The position numbers and the translations under genes were made by a program. Source: QQWI01 sp964522015 (GTDB taxonomy: Bacteria; Bacillota; Clostridia; Peptostreptococcales; Acidaminobacteraceae). From it: a stretch of DNA of 64,000 nucleotides. This document shows positions 53,768 through 61,360 of this stretch, in pieces. The notes beneath the pieces were generated by a model, which was given only the letters and a program-made list of their open reading frames with translations, was not told where the DNA came from and searched no databases. Each line of letters starts with the position of its first letter. Position 1 is the stretch's first letter. The stretch spans positions 24,078-88,077 of the forward strand of contig CAZFST010000017.1 in the NCBI GenBank assembly GCA_964522015.1, given 5' to 3'.

Positions 53768-54250
53768 TTATTCCTCTATGAATATTCTTTCACTTTTGGG
53801 GATAAACACATGGGACTCGATAATTTGAAATGCTCTTTCTTCTAAGACAGAACCTTTAACTTCAATTTTTTTTGCTCCTTGGTTCAAAATAACATCACAA
53901 CTTAGCTTACGATTCCCACCTGATTTTTTATTTAGTCTTGCTTGTGGTATACCATAAACTACTCTACTTATTTTTGCCCAATGGATTGCACCAGAGCACA
54001 TTGAACATGGTTCTGTACTCGAGTAAAGCGTGTAACCTTCTAATGAGATTGTATTATTGATTGAACAGAATTCTGAAATTAATCTTCTTTCGGCATGCAT
54101 TGTTGGATCACATGCTTCTATACATCCATCATAACTCTCAAATATTATTTGACCATTTCTAACCAGTAGAGCACCAAATGGATCTTAACCCTTACTTTTA
54201 GCAAGTTCAGATAGTTCAATTGCTCTTTTCATGAATTTTTCATCTTCCAT
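53768..54250 (-). pseudogene. Cytidine/deoxycytidylate-deaminase-type protein with an internal stop
   Basis: From ATG 54250 the frame reads MEDEKFMKRAIELSELAKSK then Gly, a TAA at 54187-54185, then DPFGALLVRNGQIIFESYDG and the zinc-deaminase motifs HAERR and EPCSMCSGAIHW. The stop replaces one residue in the loop before DPFGA. Everything else is intact, giving a normal-length (about 160 residues) guanine/cytidine-deaminase-like enzyme. Either a nonsense mutation or a restart at 54100. Confidence 0.85.
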
Positions 54251-54324
54251 AACTAATCCTCTCAATGTCCATTATACGGGTATGCCGAAAGAATAATTAC
54301 TCTTTTCCGCTTCTATTTCTGTGA

Positions 54325-54506
54325 AATATAATCTCAAAATTCAATTCTGTTGAATCGTCCGAACTTCGCTAACATTTTCATAGTGAAATTCGCATCGTAT
54401 AAAATTTGAAGCTTACGAAATCCTTCATCATCACCCATTGACCAACCCTGAGTCCATCTGCCGTCACCCTTCTGCTATTCCAATGACTTATAAGTTTTTA
54501 GAATTT
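54325..54506 (-). pseudogene. Remnant of an unidentified gene
   Basis: Minus-strand frame reading CEILKTYKSLE, stop, QKGDGRWTQGWSMGDDEGFR, KLQILYDANFTMKMLAKFGR, FNRIEF, stop. The peptide looks like real protein sequence but has no start, an internal stop and no recognised family. It lies just right of the deaminase and directly left of attC site 2. Confidence 0.5.
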
Positions 54507-54507
54507 C

Positions 54508-54609
54508 ACATACCGTTTTGAGCACTTACGATGGAAGTAGTTAGTGCGACCCCTTGCACGTTCTTGCAAGGGTGTGACAGCTACTTCTATTCTGAGTGCC
54601 TTGTTATCT
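54508..54609 (+). repeat. attC-like site 2 (divergent)
   Basis: A degenerate left box (ACATACC) and a right box GTTATCT. The stem GAGCACTTACGATGGAAGTAG pairs imperfectly with CTACTTCTATTCTGAGTGCC around an inner CCTTGC/GCAAGG hairpin. Only the CGTTTTGAGC start and GCAAGGG-GTGAC core are shared with the main family. Confidence 0.72.
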
Positions 54610-54640
54610 GATATTCCCCCACGAAATTTTTTTGACTTCT

Positions 54641-55197
54641 TTAAATTCCAGTACGGTTAACATTGGGATGCTCATCCTCCAATGTTATCCAATATCTCTG
54701 CGTTAAGTAATCACCTTCTACTACTTCGTTTTCCAAAATTCCACCATTACTAATTATCGTTTTTGCAGATCCTACGTTTTCCTTAAAACATGTGACAAGG
54801 ACTCTATTGATATTTAATTCCTTGCATACTCCCAAAGCTACTCTTAACATTTCTTTGGCATATCCCTTTTGTCGTTCAGACTTTCTTACGCTAAATCCTA
54901 TGTGTCCACTATATTGAAGTAAAGACTCATTAAGTCTATGGCGTATGTCAATCATTCCAATCATCTTATTATCACTATACCTTAGCGCTAAAACGAGTAA
55001 GACGGCGCTCGTCCTTCACGTACAGTTTCTTCTTTTGAATTCAATTCAATTTTTAACAACCATTCATTAAAATCTTGAAATCTATCTAAGCCAGTGGTTC
55101 CATGGAACCGGTCACCACTTTGCAAATATTCATTCTTATAATCAAGAATTTGCATCTCATACTCTTTTGAAGAACGTACCAATTTAATATTATCCAT
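54641..55197 (-). pseudogene. GNAT acetyltransferase, frameshifted
   Basis: Front part from ATG 55197: MDNIKLVRSSKEYEMQILDY to EETVREGRAPS. Back part in another frame: LVLALRYSDNKMIGMIDIRH, the GNAT acetyl-CoA block VRKSERQKGYAKEML, and NVNRTGI at the end. The two halves join in one GNAT protein if one nucleotide is added or removed at about 54985-55005. AAAGGAG precedes the start. Confidence 0.85.
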
Positions 55198-55225
55198 ATA
55201 GCTCCTTTAACACATATTGTAGAGT

Positions 55226-55759
55226 TTAATCTTCTATCAAGTTTAGCATTGCCTCAAAACCAATCTTAGAAATTTGAGGAAGCACATAAATATCTCTTGA
55301 AATCAACTGATCATTGTCGGGGAGTTTCTTCCTAAAGATCTCATTTATTTCTATGGCCTCAGAAAGTTCAATCCAGACCGGTTTGTAACCGAGCTCTTTT
55401 TCGTAGGCCTCTAAAGTCTGTTCAAATACCACATCCGAAGGCTCAATGACGTAAAAGAACGATGTCATTTCAACCAATTTTTCTTGATGATAAAAACTAG
55501 TCTTTCGCTCCAATACTTTTCCGATAAGGGGGCTTATGCGTTTACACCCATACCCCGTCTCTTCAAGAATCTCACGCTTAACAGCTTCTTCATGGGTTTC
55601 ACCTGGCTCAATCCTGCCCCCAGGAAGCATCACTTGACCGTGAATCAATTCGATCATTAGAACCCGGTTATTCTTAATTAAAATACCACGGACTGCATCT
55701 ATTTCGATGACATCCCTCTCATCTCTTTTCTCTAAACCAATTAGATGGTCAAAGTACAT
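55226..55759 (-). CDS. NUDIX hydrolase
   Basis: A 177-residue NUDIX protein with complete box GGRIEPGETHEEAVKREILEETGYG (about 47-71). The N-terminal VRGILIKNNRVLMIELI strand is typical of the family. It is a cassette-type gene: intact, small, with its own AAAGGA site, and it lies between attC sites 2 and 3 together with the broken GNAT. Substrate unknown. Confidence 0.88.
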   Translation of the reverse strand: MYFDHLIGLEKRDERDVIEIDAVRGILIKNNRVLMIELIHGQVMLPGGRIEPGETHEEAVKREILEETGYGCKRISPLIGKVLERKTSFYHQEKLVEMTSFFYVIEPSDVVFEQTLEAYEKELGYKPVWIELSEAIEINEIFRKKLPDNDQLISRDIYVLPQISKIGFEAMLNLIED

Positions 55760-55887
55760 AAGTTATTCCTTTCGGGCTTTGTTTATAATAGTTCGTTTAA
55801 TCAAAATCCTACTGAATTTTTCGCGCAAAATCAGCCTATGTCATTTGTATTTTTGTTTTAAATTGTCTTAAATCAACGGGGAATTTT

Positions 55888-56006
55888 AGATAACGTTTTG
55901 AGCGCTAGCAATGTAAGCGGCCGCCTTAGCGGATTGGCGCGAGCCTTGCTTCTAAGTTGTTGCAAGGGGCGTGACAGTTGCTTGTATTGCGAGTGCCCTG
56001 TTAGGC
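55888..56006 (+). repeat. attC-like site 3
   Basis: Left box AGATAAC, right box GTTAGGC (56000-56006). The body begins GTTTTGAGCGCTAGCAATGT and contains CGGCCGCCTTAGCGG and CCTTGC-N12-GCAAGG. The right stem arm has diverged from the majority form. The stop codon of the next minus-strand gene (56001-56003) lies inside the right box. Confidence 0.88.
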
Positions 56007-56549
56007 GTTGCTGACCCTATTAAATAAGTCTTCAGCTATTAAAATGTTCTCAAGGTTTTTCCCACAATCGACTATTGTAGTTGAATTATTAGGTTTACTT
56101 TCTATTATTATTTCTGTTATTTCATCACTACTTTTAATCAATTCTACAGTAATAATTTCACCAAATGATTTCCGTGTAGTTGTAGTCTTAAACTTTATCT
56201 TATTACTAGCAATATCTTGCGTTAATATAGCCCAATTAGAAATATCACTGAACTTAGATATGCAATAATCATAGGTAATATCATAAGTTTGATTAACCTT
56301 AACAGTAGTGATTTGCTTAACTGAATATTTATTTTCCCTATGATTAGATAGTATTTTATTAGTACATATTATGTGCAATGTTCCCAAAATTACAGACATA
56401 AATAATCCAAACAAACTACCTGCTATTATACCTTTCATTAATCCTAGTTTAATACCAAATAAAGTAATGTATAGCAGACCCATAATCATACCAAATGGTA
56501 TGGCTGCTCCGAAAAATAATTTAATGTAAACTTTAAAATAAGTGTTCAT
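56001..56549 (-). CDS. Cassette-encoded membrane protein of unknown function
   Basis: A 182-residue protein with two N-terminal transmembrane helices (about 8-30 and 38-62) and a soluble C-terminal domain rich in beta-strand (VNQTYDITYDYCISKFSDIS, then ITVELIKSSDEITEIIIESK). The tail is vaguely SRPBCC-like but not recognised. The stop codon is embedded in the attC 3 core box. GGGGGAG precedes ATG 56549. Confidence 0.75.
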   Translation of the reverse strand: MNTYFKVYIKLFFGAAIPFGMIMGLLYITLFGIKLGLMKGIIAGSLFGLFMSVILGTLHIICTNKILSNHRENKYSVKQITTVKVNQTYDITYDYCISKFSDISNWAILTQDIASNKIKFKTTTTRKSFGEIITVELIKSSDEITEIIIESKPNNSTTIVDCGKNLENILIAEDLFNRVSNA

Positions 56550-56617
56550 TGCTCTCCCCCTCTTACTAATATATTAAATAGATTCTTGCTACTTTATGAA
56601 GCCTGCACAGAAGTTCC

Positions 56618-56700
56618 GCCTATCGTTTTGAACGCGAGCCTTGCCTCCAAGTTATTGCAAGGGGCGTGACAAAGCTTATTTTGCTAGAGCTCTGTTATAC
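56618..56700 (+). repeat. attC-like site 4 with a half-stem deletion
   Basis: Boxes GCCTATC (56618-56624) and GTTATAC (56694-56700). The right half is identical in type to the other sites, but the left stem (about 36 bp, GCTAGCAATG through GGATTGG) is deleted: GTTTTGAACGCGAGCC joins directly. It could not form the full attC fold. Confidence 0.82.
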
Positions 56701-56748
56701 GAAGGCCCTTTTATTTTTCATGTTTTTTTGATTTCACGCTTTTATTTT

Positions 56749-57042
56749 TCACGCTTTTTCCATTCCTCTTTTTACTACCATTATTAAACCATCAACTATA
56801 ATTCCATAAAATGCAGAGGTCACCGTATTACCTAAGTAGCATAGCATTGTAAATGTATGAGCACTTTCATTCATCAGCATACCTCGAAAAGGTTCTTTGT
56901 AGATCAAATACTTCATTATTGGGTTAAACGCAAACAATAAAATGTTCATGTCATCTATCCCGATTCGGTTGAAATGATTTGCTATTAAACTGAATAGTAC
57001 AAACCAGAACGTTACTGTTTTCAAAAATCTTAGATATTTCAT
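56749..57042 (-). CDS. Small cassette-encoded membrane protein
   Basis: A 97-residue protein with two or three hydrophobic segments (about 5-22, 32-47, 66-90) and a basic C-terminus (VVKRGMEKA). The ATG is preceded by GAGGT. No recognised family. It shares the cassette between attC 4 and 5 with the GNAT gene. Confidence 0.65.
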   Translation of the reverse strand: MKYLRFLKTVTFWFVLFSLIANHFNRIGIDDMNILLFAFNPIMKYLIYKEPFRGMLMNESAHTFTMLCYLGNTVTSAFYGIIVDGLIMVVKRGMEKA

Positions 57043-57116
57043 AACCTCACCTCATGATGTTTCATTGTATAACTTTTGTACAAAGTTCTCATTCCCGCTA
57101 TATTTCGCCTATCGAA

Positions 57117-57551
57117 TCACAACTCCTTCATCAAATAGTACCGAACAAAACCTTCCTTATACTCAAGCACCCCATATTGCACAAACCCAAGTTTCTTATA
57201 AAACTCAGGTGCTTGATAATTAAAAGTATCAAGTTGCATCATGGTACAGCCATGCGCTCTAGCAGTTTCCTCAGCTCGCTTCATAAGTTGTGCACCATAA
57301 CCACATTTGCGATACTTTTCATCAATCCATAGAGTTTCCACATACATGGAATAGCGGTAGATTGTTGTGATCACGCCACCAACTACATCGCCTCTACTAT
57401 CCTTAATTACAAGGTTATACTTCACAGGTTCTTTAGACTGCGTACTTGGTGCTTCAAATCTGTTTTGTTGCCTTAGCGCTTTCTCTATGAAATCTACATC
57501 CTCTTCACAATCAGTAATTTCAAGTGTTAATACAAAATTTTCTTCCATGGA
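57117..57551 (-). CDS. GNAT-family acetyltransferase
   Basis: A 144-residue GNAT from ATG 57551 (GAGGA upstream; the frame opens at 57575). Core block: VETLWIDEKYRKCGYGAQLMKRAEETARAHG with the acetyl-CoA loop RKCGYG, and the closing YQAPEFYKKLGFVQYG. Typical of small cassette-borne acetyltransferases. Substrate unknown. Confidence 0.9.
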   Translation of the reverse strand, partial: SMEENFVLTLEITDCEEDVDFIEKALRQQNRFEAPSTQSKEPVKYNLVIKDSRGDVVGGVITTIYRYSMYVETLWIDEKYRKCGYGAQLMKRAEETARAHGCTMMQLDTFNYQAPEFYKKLGFVQYGVLEYKEGFVRYYLMKEL

Positions 57552-57620
57552 GTCCTCATTATTTAGGTTTATCAAATCTTCGTTTTCCTTTTCTTAGTTA
57601 TCCATCTCTATGATACCTTC

Positions 57621-57738
57621 ATTTAATGTTGTGAGCGCCAGCAATGTAAGCGGCCGCCTAAGCAGATTGGCGCGAGCCTTGCCTCCAAGTTGATGCAAGG
57701 GGCGTGACAAAGCTTATATTGCTAGAGTTGTGTTAGCT
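57621..57738 (+). repeat. attC-like site 5
   Basis: Left box ATTTAAT (57621-57627), right box GTTAGCT (57732-57738). The body is GTTGTGAGCGCCAGCAATGT, CGGCCGCC, GCGAGCCTTGCC, GCAAGGGGCGTGAC, TTATATTGCTAGAG. Confidence 0.87.
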
Positions 57739-57750
57739 GATGATCTTTCT

Positions 57751-57793
57751 TTGACTATATCACTTATATGTTATATAATTGTATTACGAGGTG
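57751..57793 (+). promoter_or_regulatory. Promoter and RBS of the toxin-antitoxin cassette
   Basis: TTGACT (57751-57756), a 17-bp spacer and a perfect TATAAT (57774-57779) start 13 bp inside the cassette. GAGGTGG (57788-57794) precedes ATG 57803. The cassette does not rely on an integron promoter. Confidence 0.85.
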
Positions 57794-57802
57794 GCTCCCC
57801 TA

Positions 57803-58147
57803 ATGTATAAAATTGTATATTACACTAATGGGTTAAAGAATCCGATTCTTGATTTCTTTGAATCCCTTCCTAAAAAGGATGTTGCAAAAATTCTTAAAGA
57901 GATTGATCTTCTTGAAGAATTTGGTCTTTCATTAGGCATGCCATATATCAAAAAGCTTGTCGATTCAGATGGTATCTGGGAACTTAGAGTTAAACTTAGT
58001 TCAAATAGCTACCGAGTTTTCTATTTCAATTTCGAAAGAGATACTTTTGTTTTGCTCCATGCATTCCAAAAGAAAACCAATAAAACACCACCGTTGGAAA
58101 TAAGTAAGGCAATTTCTCGAAAAAACGAGTTCCTGAATAGGAGGTAA
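57803..58147 (+). CDS. higB: RelE/HigB-type toxin (phage-derived Gp49-like)
   Basis: A 114-residue toxin of the RelE/HigB (Gp49-like) superfamily, expected to cleave mRNA at the ribosome. Family blocks: NPILDFFESLPKKDVAKIL, GMPYIKKLVDSDGIWELRVK and YRVFYFNFERDTFVLLHAFQ KKTNKTP-type C-terminus. The start is ATG 57803, nine bases after GAGGTGG, rather than the upstream in-frame ATG 57779, which overlaps the -10 box. The antitoxin gene follows after 4 bp. It is on the plus strand, opposite to most cassette genes. Confidence 0.9.
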   Translation: MYKIVYYTNGLKNPILDFFESLPKKDVAKILKEIDLLEEFGLSLGMPYIKKLVDSDGIWELRVKLSSNSYRVFYFNFERDTFVLLHAFQKKTNKTPPLEISKAISRKNEFLNRR

Positions 58148-58151
58148 CCCA

Positions 58152-58421
58152 ATGAATCATAAAGTGTTAAAAGAATTAATGCTTCAAGATGAGGAATTAC
58201 GGACTGAATACAATCGTCTTGAACCTATTTATGAGATTACACGTGAAATCATTAAATTACGTATTGAAAATGGATTAACTCAAAAACAACTTGCTGAGAT
58301 TGTTGGAACTAAACAATCTGCAATTTCAAGACTAGAAAATGGTACTTACAATCCTAGTATAGATTTCTTATCAAAAGTTGCACATGCTCTTGGCAAAGAG
58401 ATTCATGTTTCATTTTCTTAG
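58152..58421 (+). CDS. higA: HigA/XRE-type antitoxin
   Basis: An 89-residue protein with a helix-turn-helix of the Cro/CI (XRE) type: LRIENGLTQKQLAEIVGTKQ SAISRLENGTYNPSIDF-like. It neutralises the toxin encoded just upstream and should repress their shared promoter. Toxin-first order is typical of HigBA. AGGAGG (58140-58145) serves as its RBS. Confidence 0.9.
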   Translation: MNHKVLKELMLQDEELRTEYNRLEPIYEITREIIKLRIENGLTQKQLAEIVGTKQSAISRLENGTYNPSIDFLSKVAHALGKEIHVSFS

Positions 58422-58444
58422 ATCGCGCAAGCGATCTTTTTTTA
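58420..58444 (+). terminator. Terminator of the toxin-antitoxin pair
   Basis: AGATCGC-GCAA-GCGATCT stem-loop followed by seven T residues, overlapping the higA stop codon. Confidence 0.88.
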
Positions 58445-58461
58445 TGACTATCAGCGTCACC

Positions 58462-60368
58462 ATAGAGCCGGCAGTTACCCACCGCCCCTGGCTCAGATCC
58501 CGGCGTGCGGATTTCCCGCACCGGGCTCTTCAGTTGTATATCCCTACTATCGCATCTAGCTTGAAGTTCAAAGTCATTTGTCGATTTGGTGCTTCTATAT
58601 AGGGCTTTTGTAGTGGGTACTCGTTATTAAGTTTGTTGTGAAACTCGCGCAACGAAAAACTTTTTCTTTGGCTTCGGCGGTTGAGCCATTTATAGAGTAG
58701 CCGCATGACTATGGTTTCCATCTTATAAAGCATTCCTGAATTTCCAGCTATGCCGTAGTAATTGTAGTAGCCTTTGAGTTTGACATTAAGCATGTCAATC
58801 AATTTGCGCATACGATTATTGCGGTTCTCTTTTATCCACTGCTTGATGTTTTGTACCGAGGTATTAAAACGCTTCTTGCTCGTTTTATGGGTCACAATAT
58901 CTGTACCTCTTCTCGTTGCTTGCCACTTTAGGCTAAAACCAAGGAAGTCCACTGTTCCACTTGCTTCTTTTTCGAAGCGTGTGAATTTGATTAGGTTTGT
59001 TTTATCTTTTGCGAGTTCTAAACCAAACTTTGCGAATCGCCTTTGCAAGGCCTCCATGAAGCGCTCTGCATCTGATTTGAATCGGAATGCGCATACAAAG
59101 TCATCTGCGTAAGCAACGAGCATACTTTCACCGTCTAGTTGTCTCTTGACCACTTTTTCAAACCATAAGTCCAACACGTAGTGAAGATAGACATTGGCTA
59201 GTACCGGACTGATGACACCACCTTGGGGTGTGCCACTTTGCGGCTTTTCCACTTGCTTGTCTTCAAGCAATACGCCCGCTTTCAACCATTTCTCAATGAG
59301 CTTTAGAAAGGCTTTGTCATTGATATCGTGGGCTAGCATAGCCATTAAGTGTGTGTGGTTGATGTTTTGAAAGTAGCCTTTGATATCGGCTTCTACGACA
59401 TAGCCATATTTGCCAAAGTTTAATTCTTTGGCGACATATTTTATGGCATCTTTGGGGCCTGTGCCTCTGCGATAGCCAAAGCGAAAGTCGTGAAGCTTGG
59501 GTTCATAGATGGCTTCAAGTATCTGTTTACATGTGGTTTGAAGAAGCTTGTCCCTGACCGTTGGGATACCAAGAGGTCTTGTACCACCACTTGCCTTGGG
59601 GATGTGCGTTCTTCTTACCAAGTTGGCTTTATAGTTGCCTTTAACAAGTTCGCTTTCAAGTTTTTCCAGTTCCTGTGTGAGGTTTGCACCAAATGCATGG
59701 GCGCTTACCTTGTCAACACCCAGAGCTGCCCTTTTGTTCACTTCACGCCATGATTGCGCCAGTGTCCACTTATTAAGTAGAACATATAGATTTTCAAATC
59801 GATGATGCTCATCTTTTCTTGCTTTCGTTTCGAGTGCCCTCAGTGAGGTTTGCAAATGTTTTTCCAGCCCGACATGTCCGGCATTTGTTTCCTTTGAGTG
59901 CTTCATACTCCTGCTCCACCCTTCCCCGTGTAGACGGCTTTCCCGCCCGCTGAGTACTATGGCGAAGTCCGACTCCTTATTCCCTATATGCAGCCTTCGT
60001 TTTGGTTGTACTGCACTTCTCATTTGAGTGGGATTAAGGTCTCCCAAGTTCCTGACATTACTCTTCTTACATACCATGTGCTTGGACCCCGACAGACCCT
60101 CATAAGTCTCGCCTTTACGACTTACTTGTATTGGCTTCCGTGACGTTAAACACGTGGCCATCTGCATGTTGTCTATTTCTAGACGCGCCATTAACGGGGC
60201 TGAATATGCTTCAGGGATGCGATTCCCTTATGGTCTACAAGATACTCTGTGTACGCTTCACCCCTACTGTCACCAGTAACGGCGCAACACTCGATAATGG
60301 TGGGTGGCTAACCCTTGCCATGTGGAGACTTGCACCCCACCAGTAATGCCAAGCTTAGCTTGGCGCAC
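58462..60368 (-). mobile_element. Group IIC-type intron inserted in attC site 6
   Basis: Minus-strand intron of about 1.9 kb. Its 5' end reads GTGCGCC (GUGYG consensus) at 60368. Its 3' end shows domain V-like GGTGCGGGAAATCCGCACGC and a domain VI-like stem GAGCC/GGCTC ending in TAT at 58462. The reverse transcriptase ORF sits near the 3' end in domain IV. Removing the intron restores CGTTA|GGTGAC, that is an intact core box (GTTAGGT). Insertion at an attC core is the known habit of class C-attC introns. Confidence 0.85.
58530..59906 (-). CDS. ltrA: Group II intron reverse transcriptase/maturase
   Basis: A 458-residue intron-encoded protein from ATG 59906 (GGAGCAGGAG directly upstream); the open frame to 60191 is ribozyme sequence. 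RT blocks: RTHIPKASGGTRPLGIPTVR, DIKGYFQNINH, SGTPQGGVISPVLANVYLHY and the catalytic YADD in LVAYADDFVCAF. The GIIM maturase domain follows (KLKGYYNYYGIAGNSGML). There is no C-terminal HNH endonuclease domain, as expected for class C introns, which use folded or single-stranded targets. Confidence 0.93.
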   Translation of the reverse strand: MKHSKETNAGHVGLEKHLQTSLRALETKARKDEHHRFENLYVLLNKWTLAQSWREVNKRAALGVDKVSAHAFGANLTQELEKLESELVKGNYKANLVRRTHIPKASGGTRPLGIPTVRDKLLQTTCKQILEAIYEPKLHDFRFGYRRGTGPKDAIKYVAKELNFGKYGYVVEADIKGYFQNINHTHLMAMLAHDINDKAFLKLIEKWLKAGVLLEDKQVEKPQSGTPQGGVISPVLANVYLHYVLDLWFEKVVKRQLDGESMLVAYADDFVCAFRFKSDAERFMEALQRRFAKFGLELAKDKTNLIKFTRFEKEASGTVDFLGFSLKWQATRRGTDIVTHKTSKKRFNTSVQNIKQWIKENRNNRMRKLIDMLNVKLKGYYNYYGIAGNSGMLYKMETIVMRLLYKWLNRRSQRKSFSLREFHNKLNNEYPLQKPYIEAPNRQMTLNFKLDAIVGIYN

Positions 60369-60571
60369 TAACGTTCCGTATCTGCGACGTCGTCCGACAT
60401 CACATCAAATTTGTTCATATTTATTTACTTTGAGTAAAGTTATTATCTGTAACAAAGTAAATTAGACGATGTGGTCCACGTAACTTCAACATGTATATAG
60501 AGTGCCAAGACACGAATCAACATATTTATAAAACCACATATATGGACCCTTGCGAATATGCATTGTTATAT
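60369..60571 (+). repeat. attC-like site 6 (long, interrupted by the intron)
   Basis: Left box ACC (58459-58461, other side of the intron) plus TAAC (60369-60372), right box GTTATAT (60565-60571). The body is unlike the majority type: about 200 bp, AT-rich, with arms CCGTATCTGCGA / TTGCGAATATGC and an inner TTTACTTTG/CAAAGTAAA stem. Box complementarity with the flanking sites supports it as a true site. The fold is inferred. Confidence 0.6.
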
Positions 60572-60583
60572 GCTGTAAAGTCG

Positions 60584-61087
60584 TTACTCACAAGACATTA
60601 AGAATTGATTTTTTGATATTTGATAAATACTTTGTTCTTCATAAAACATTATCTCAGTCATTTTTCTTATCATCCCTATTTTTTCTAGTAGATTTCTTGA
60701 TTTTCTATTTTTAGATTGTGTTATTGCTATGAGCTCATGCATATTTTTTATTTTAAACACATATTCAATAACTCCAGTGATTGTTTCTGTAGCATATCCT
60801 TGCCCCCACCAATTTGGCAAAAACTCATAAGAGATTTCATCTTTTTGAAATTGTTCTGATTTATCTATCGAGATAAACCCAATTAATTCTTCAGATTTTT
60901 TTTCTTTCACAACCCAAATTTTACTCATTGAATTATTGATAAAGTTATTTATACTTTCTTCGATGTGTTTCTCACTTGGAACTCCACCCAAGTATTTTCT
61001 AACTTCTTTATCCGTCACCAAATTATAGTAAAAATCAGTATGTTCTTTTTCAAATTTAGATATTATACATCTTTTTGTTATTATCAT
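60584..61087 (-). CDS. GNAT-family acetyltransferase (RimJ/RimL-like)
   Basis: A 167-residue GNAT of the RimJ/RimL group. Blocks: YEFLPNWWGQGYATETITGV (acetyl-CoA loop GQGYAT) and ITQSKNRKSRNLLEKIGMIR. TGGAGAAGAT precedes ATG 61087. Single ORF of the cassette between attC 6 and 7, with its stop 13 bp from the attC 6 core. Confidence 0.9.
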   Translation of the reverse strand: MIITKRCIISKFEKEHTDFYYNLVTDKEVRKYLGGVPSEKHIEESINNFINNSMSKIWVVKEKKSEELIGFISIDKSEQFQKDEISYEFLPNWWGQGYATETITGVIEYVFKIKNMHELIAITQSKNRKSRNLLEKIGMIRKMTEIMFYEEQSIYQISKNQFLMSCE

Positions 61088-61178
61088 ATCTTCTCCATAT
61101 TGTATTTAGTATTCAATTACGAACAAATTCTTTAAACAAATAAGCACTTGCTAACACATCAGATTCAGGCTTTATGGC

Positions 61179-61297
61179 ATATAACGTTGTGAGCGCTACC
61201 AATGTAAACGTCCCGCCTTAGCGGGTTGGCGCGAGCCTTGCTTCCAAGTTATTGCAAGGGGCGTGACAAAGTTTATATTGGTAGAGCTCTGTTATAG
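61179..61297 (+). repeat. attC-like site 7
   Basis: Boxes ATATAAC and GTTATAG. The outer stem GAGCGCTACCAATGTAAAC pairs with GTTTATATTGGTAGAGCTC. The CTACC/GGTAG change is compensated on both arms relative to the CTAGC/GCTAG of the other sites, which is evidence that the fold is selected. Confidence 0.9.
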
Positions 61298-61360
61298 GCA
61301 GTGGTAATTAATTGCATTTTTAATTAGAGTATCTTTAATTTCGAATTTAGTAATTATACT

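Noticed and set aside
59907..60191. N-terminal extension of the intron reverse transcriptase
   Set aside because: The RT family starts near residue 96 with an RBS there; upstream sequence is intron ribozyme.
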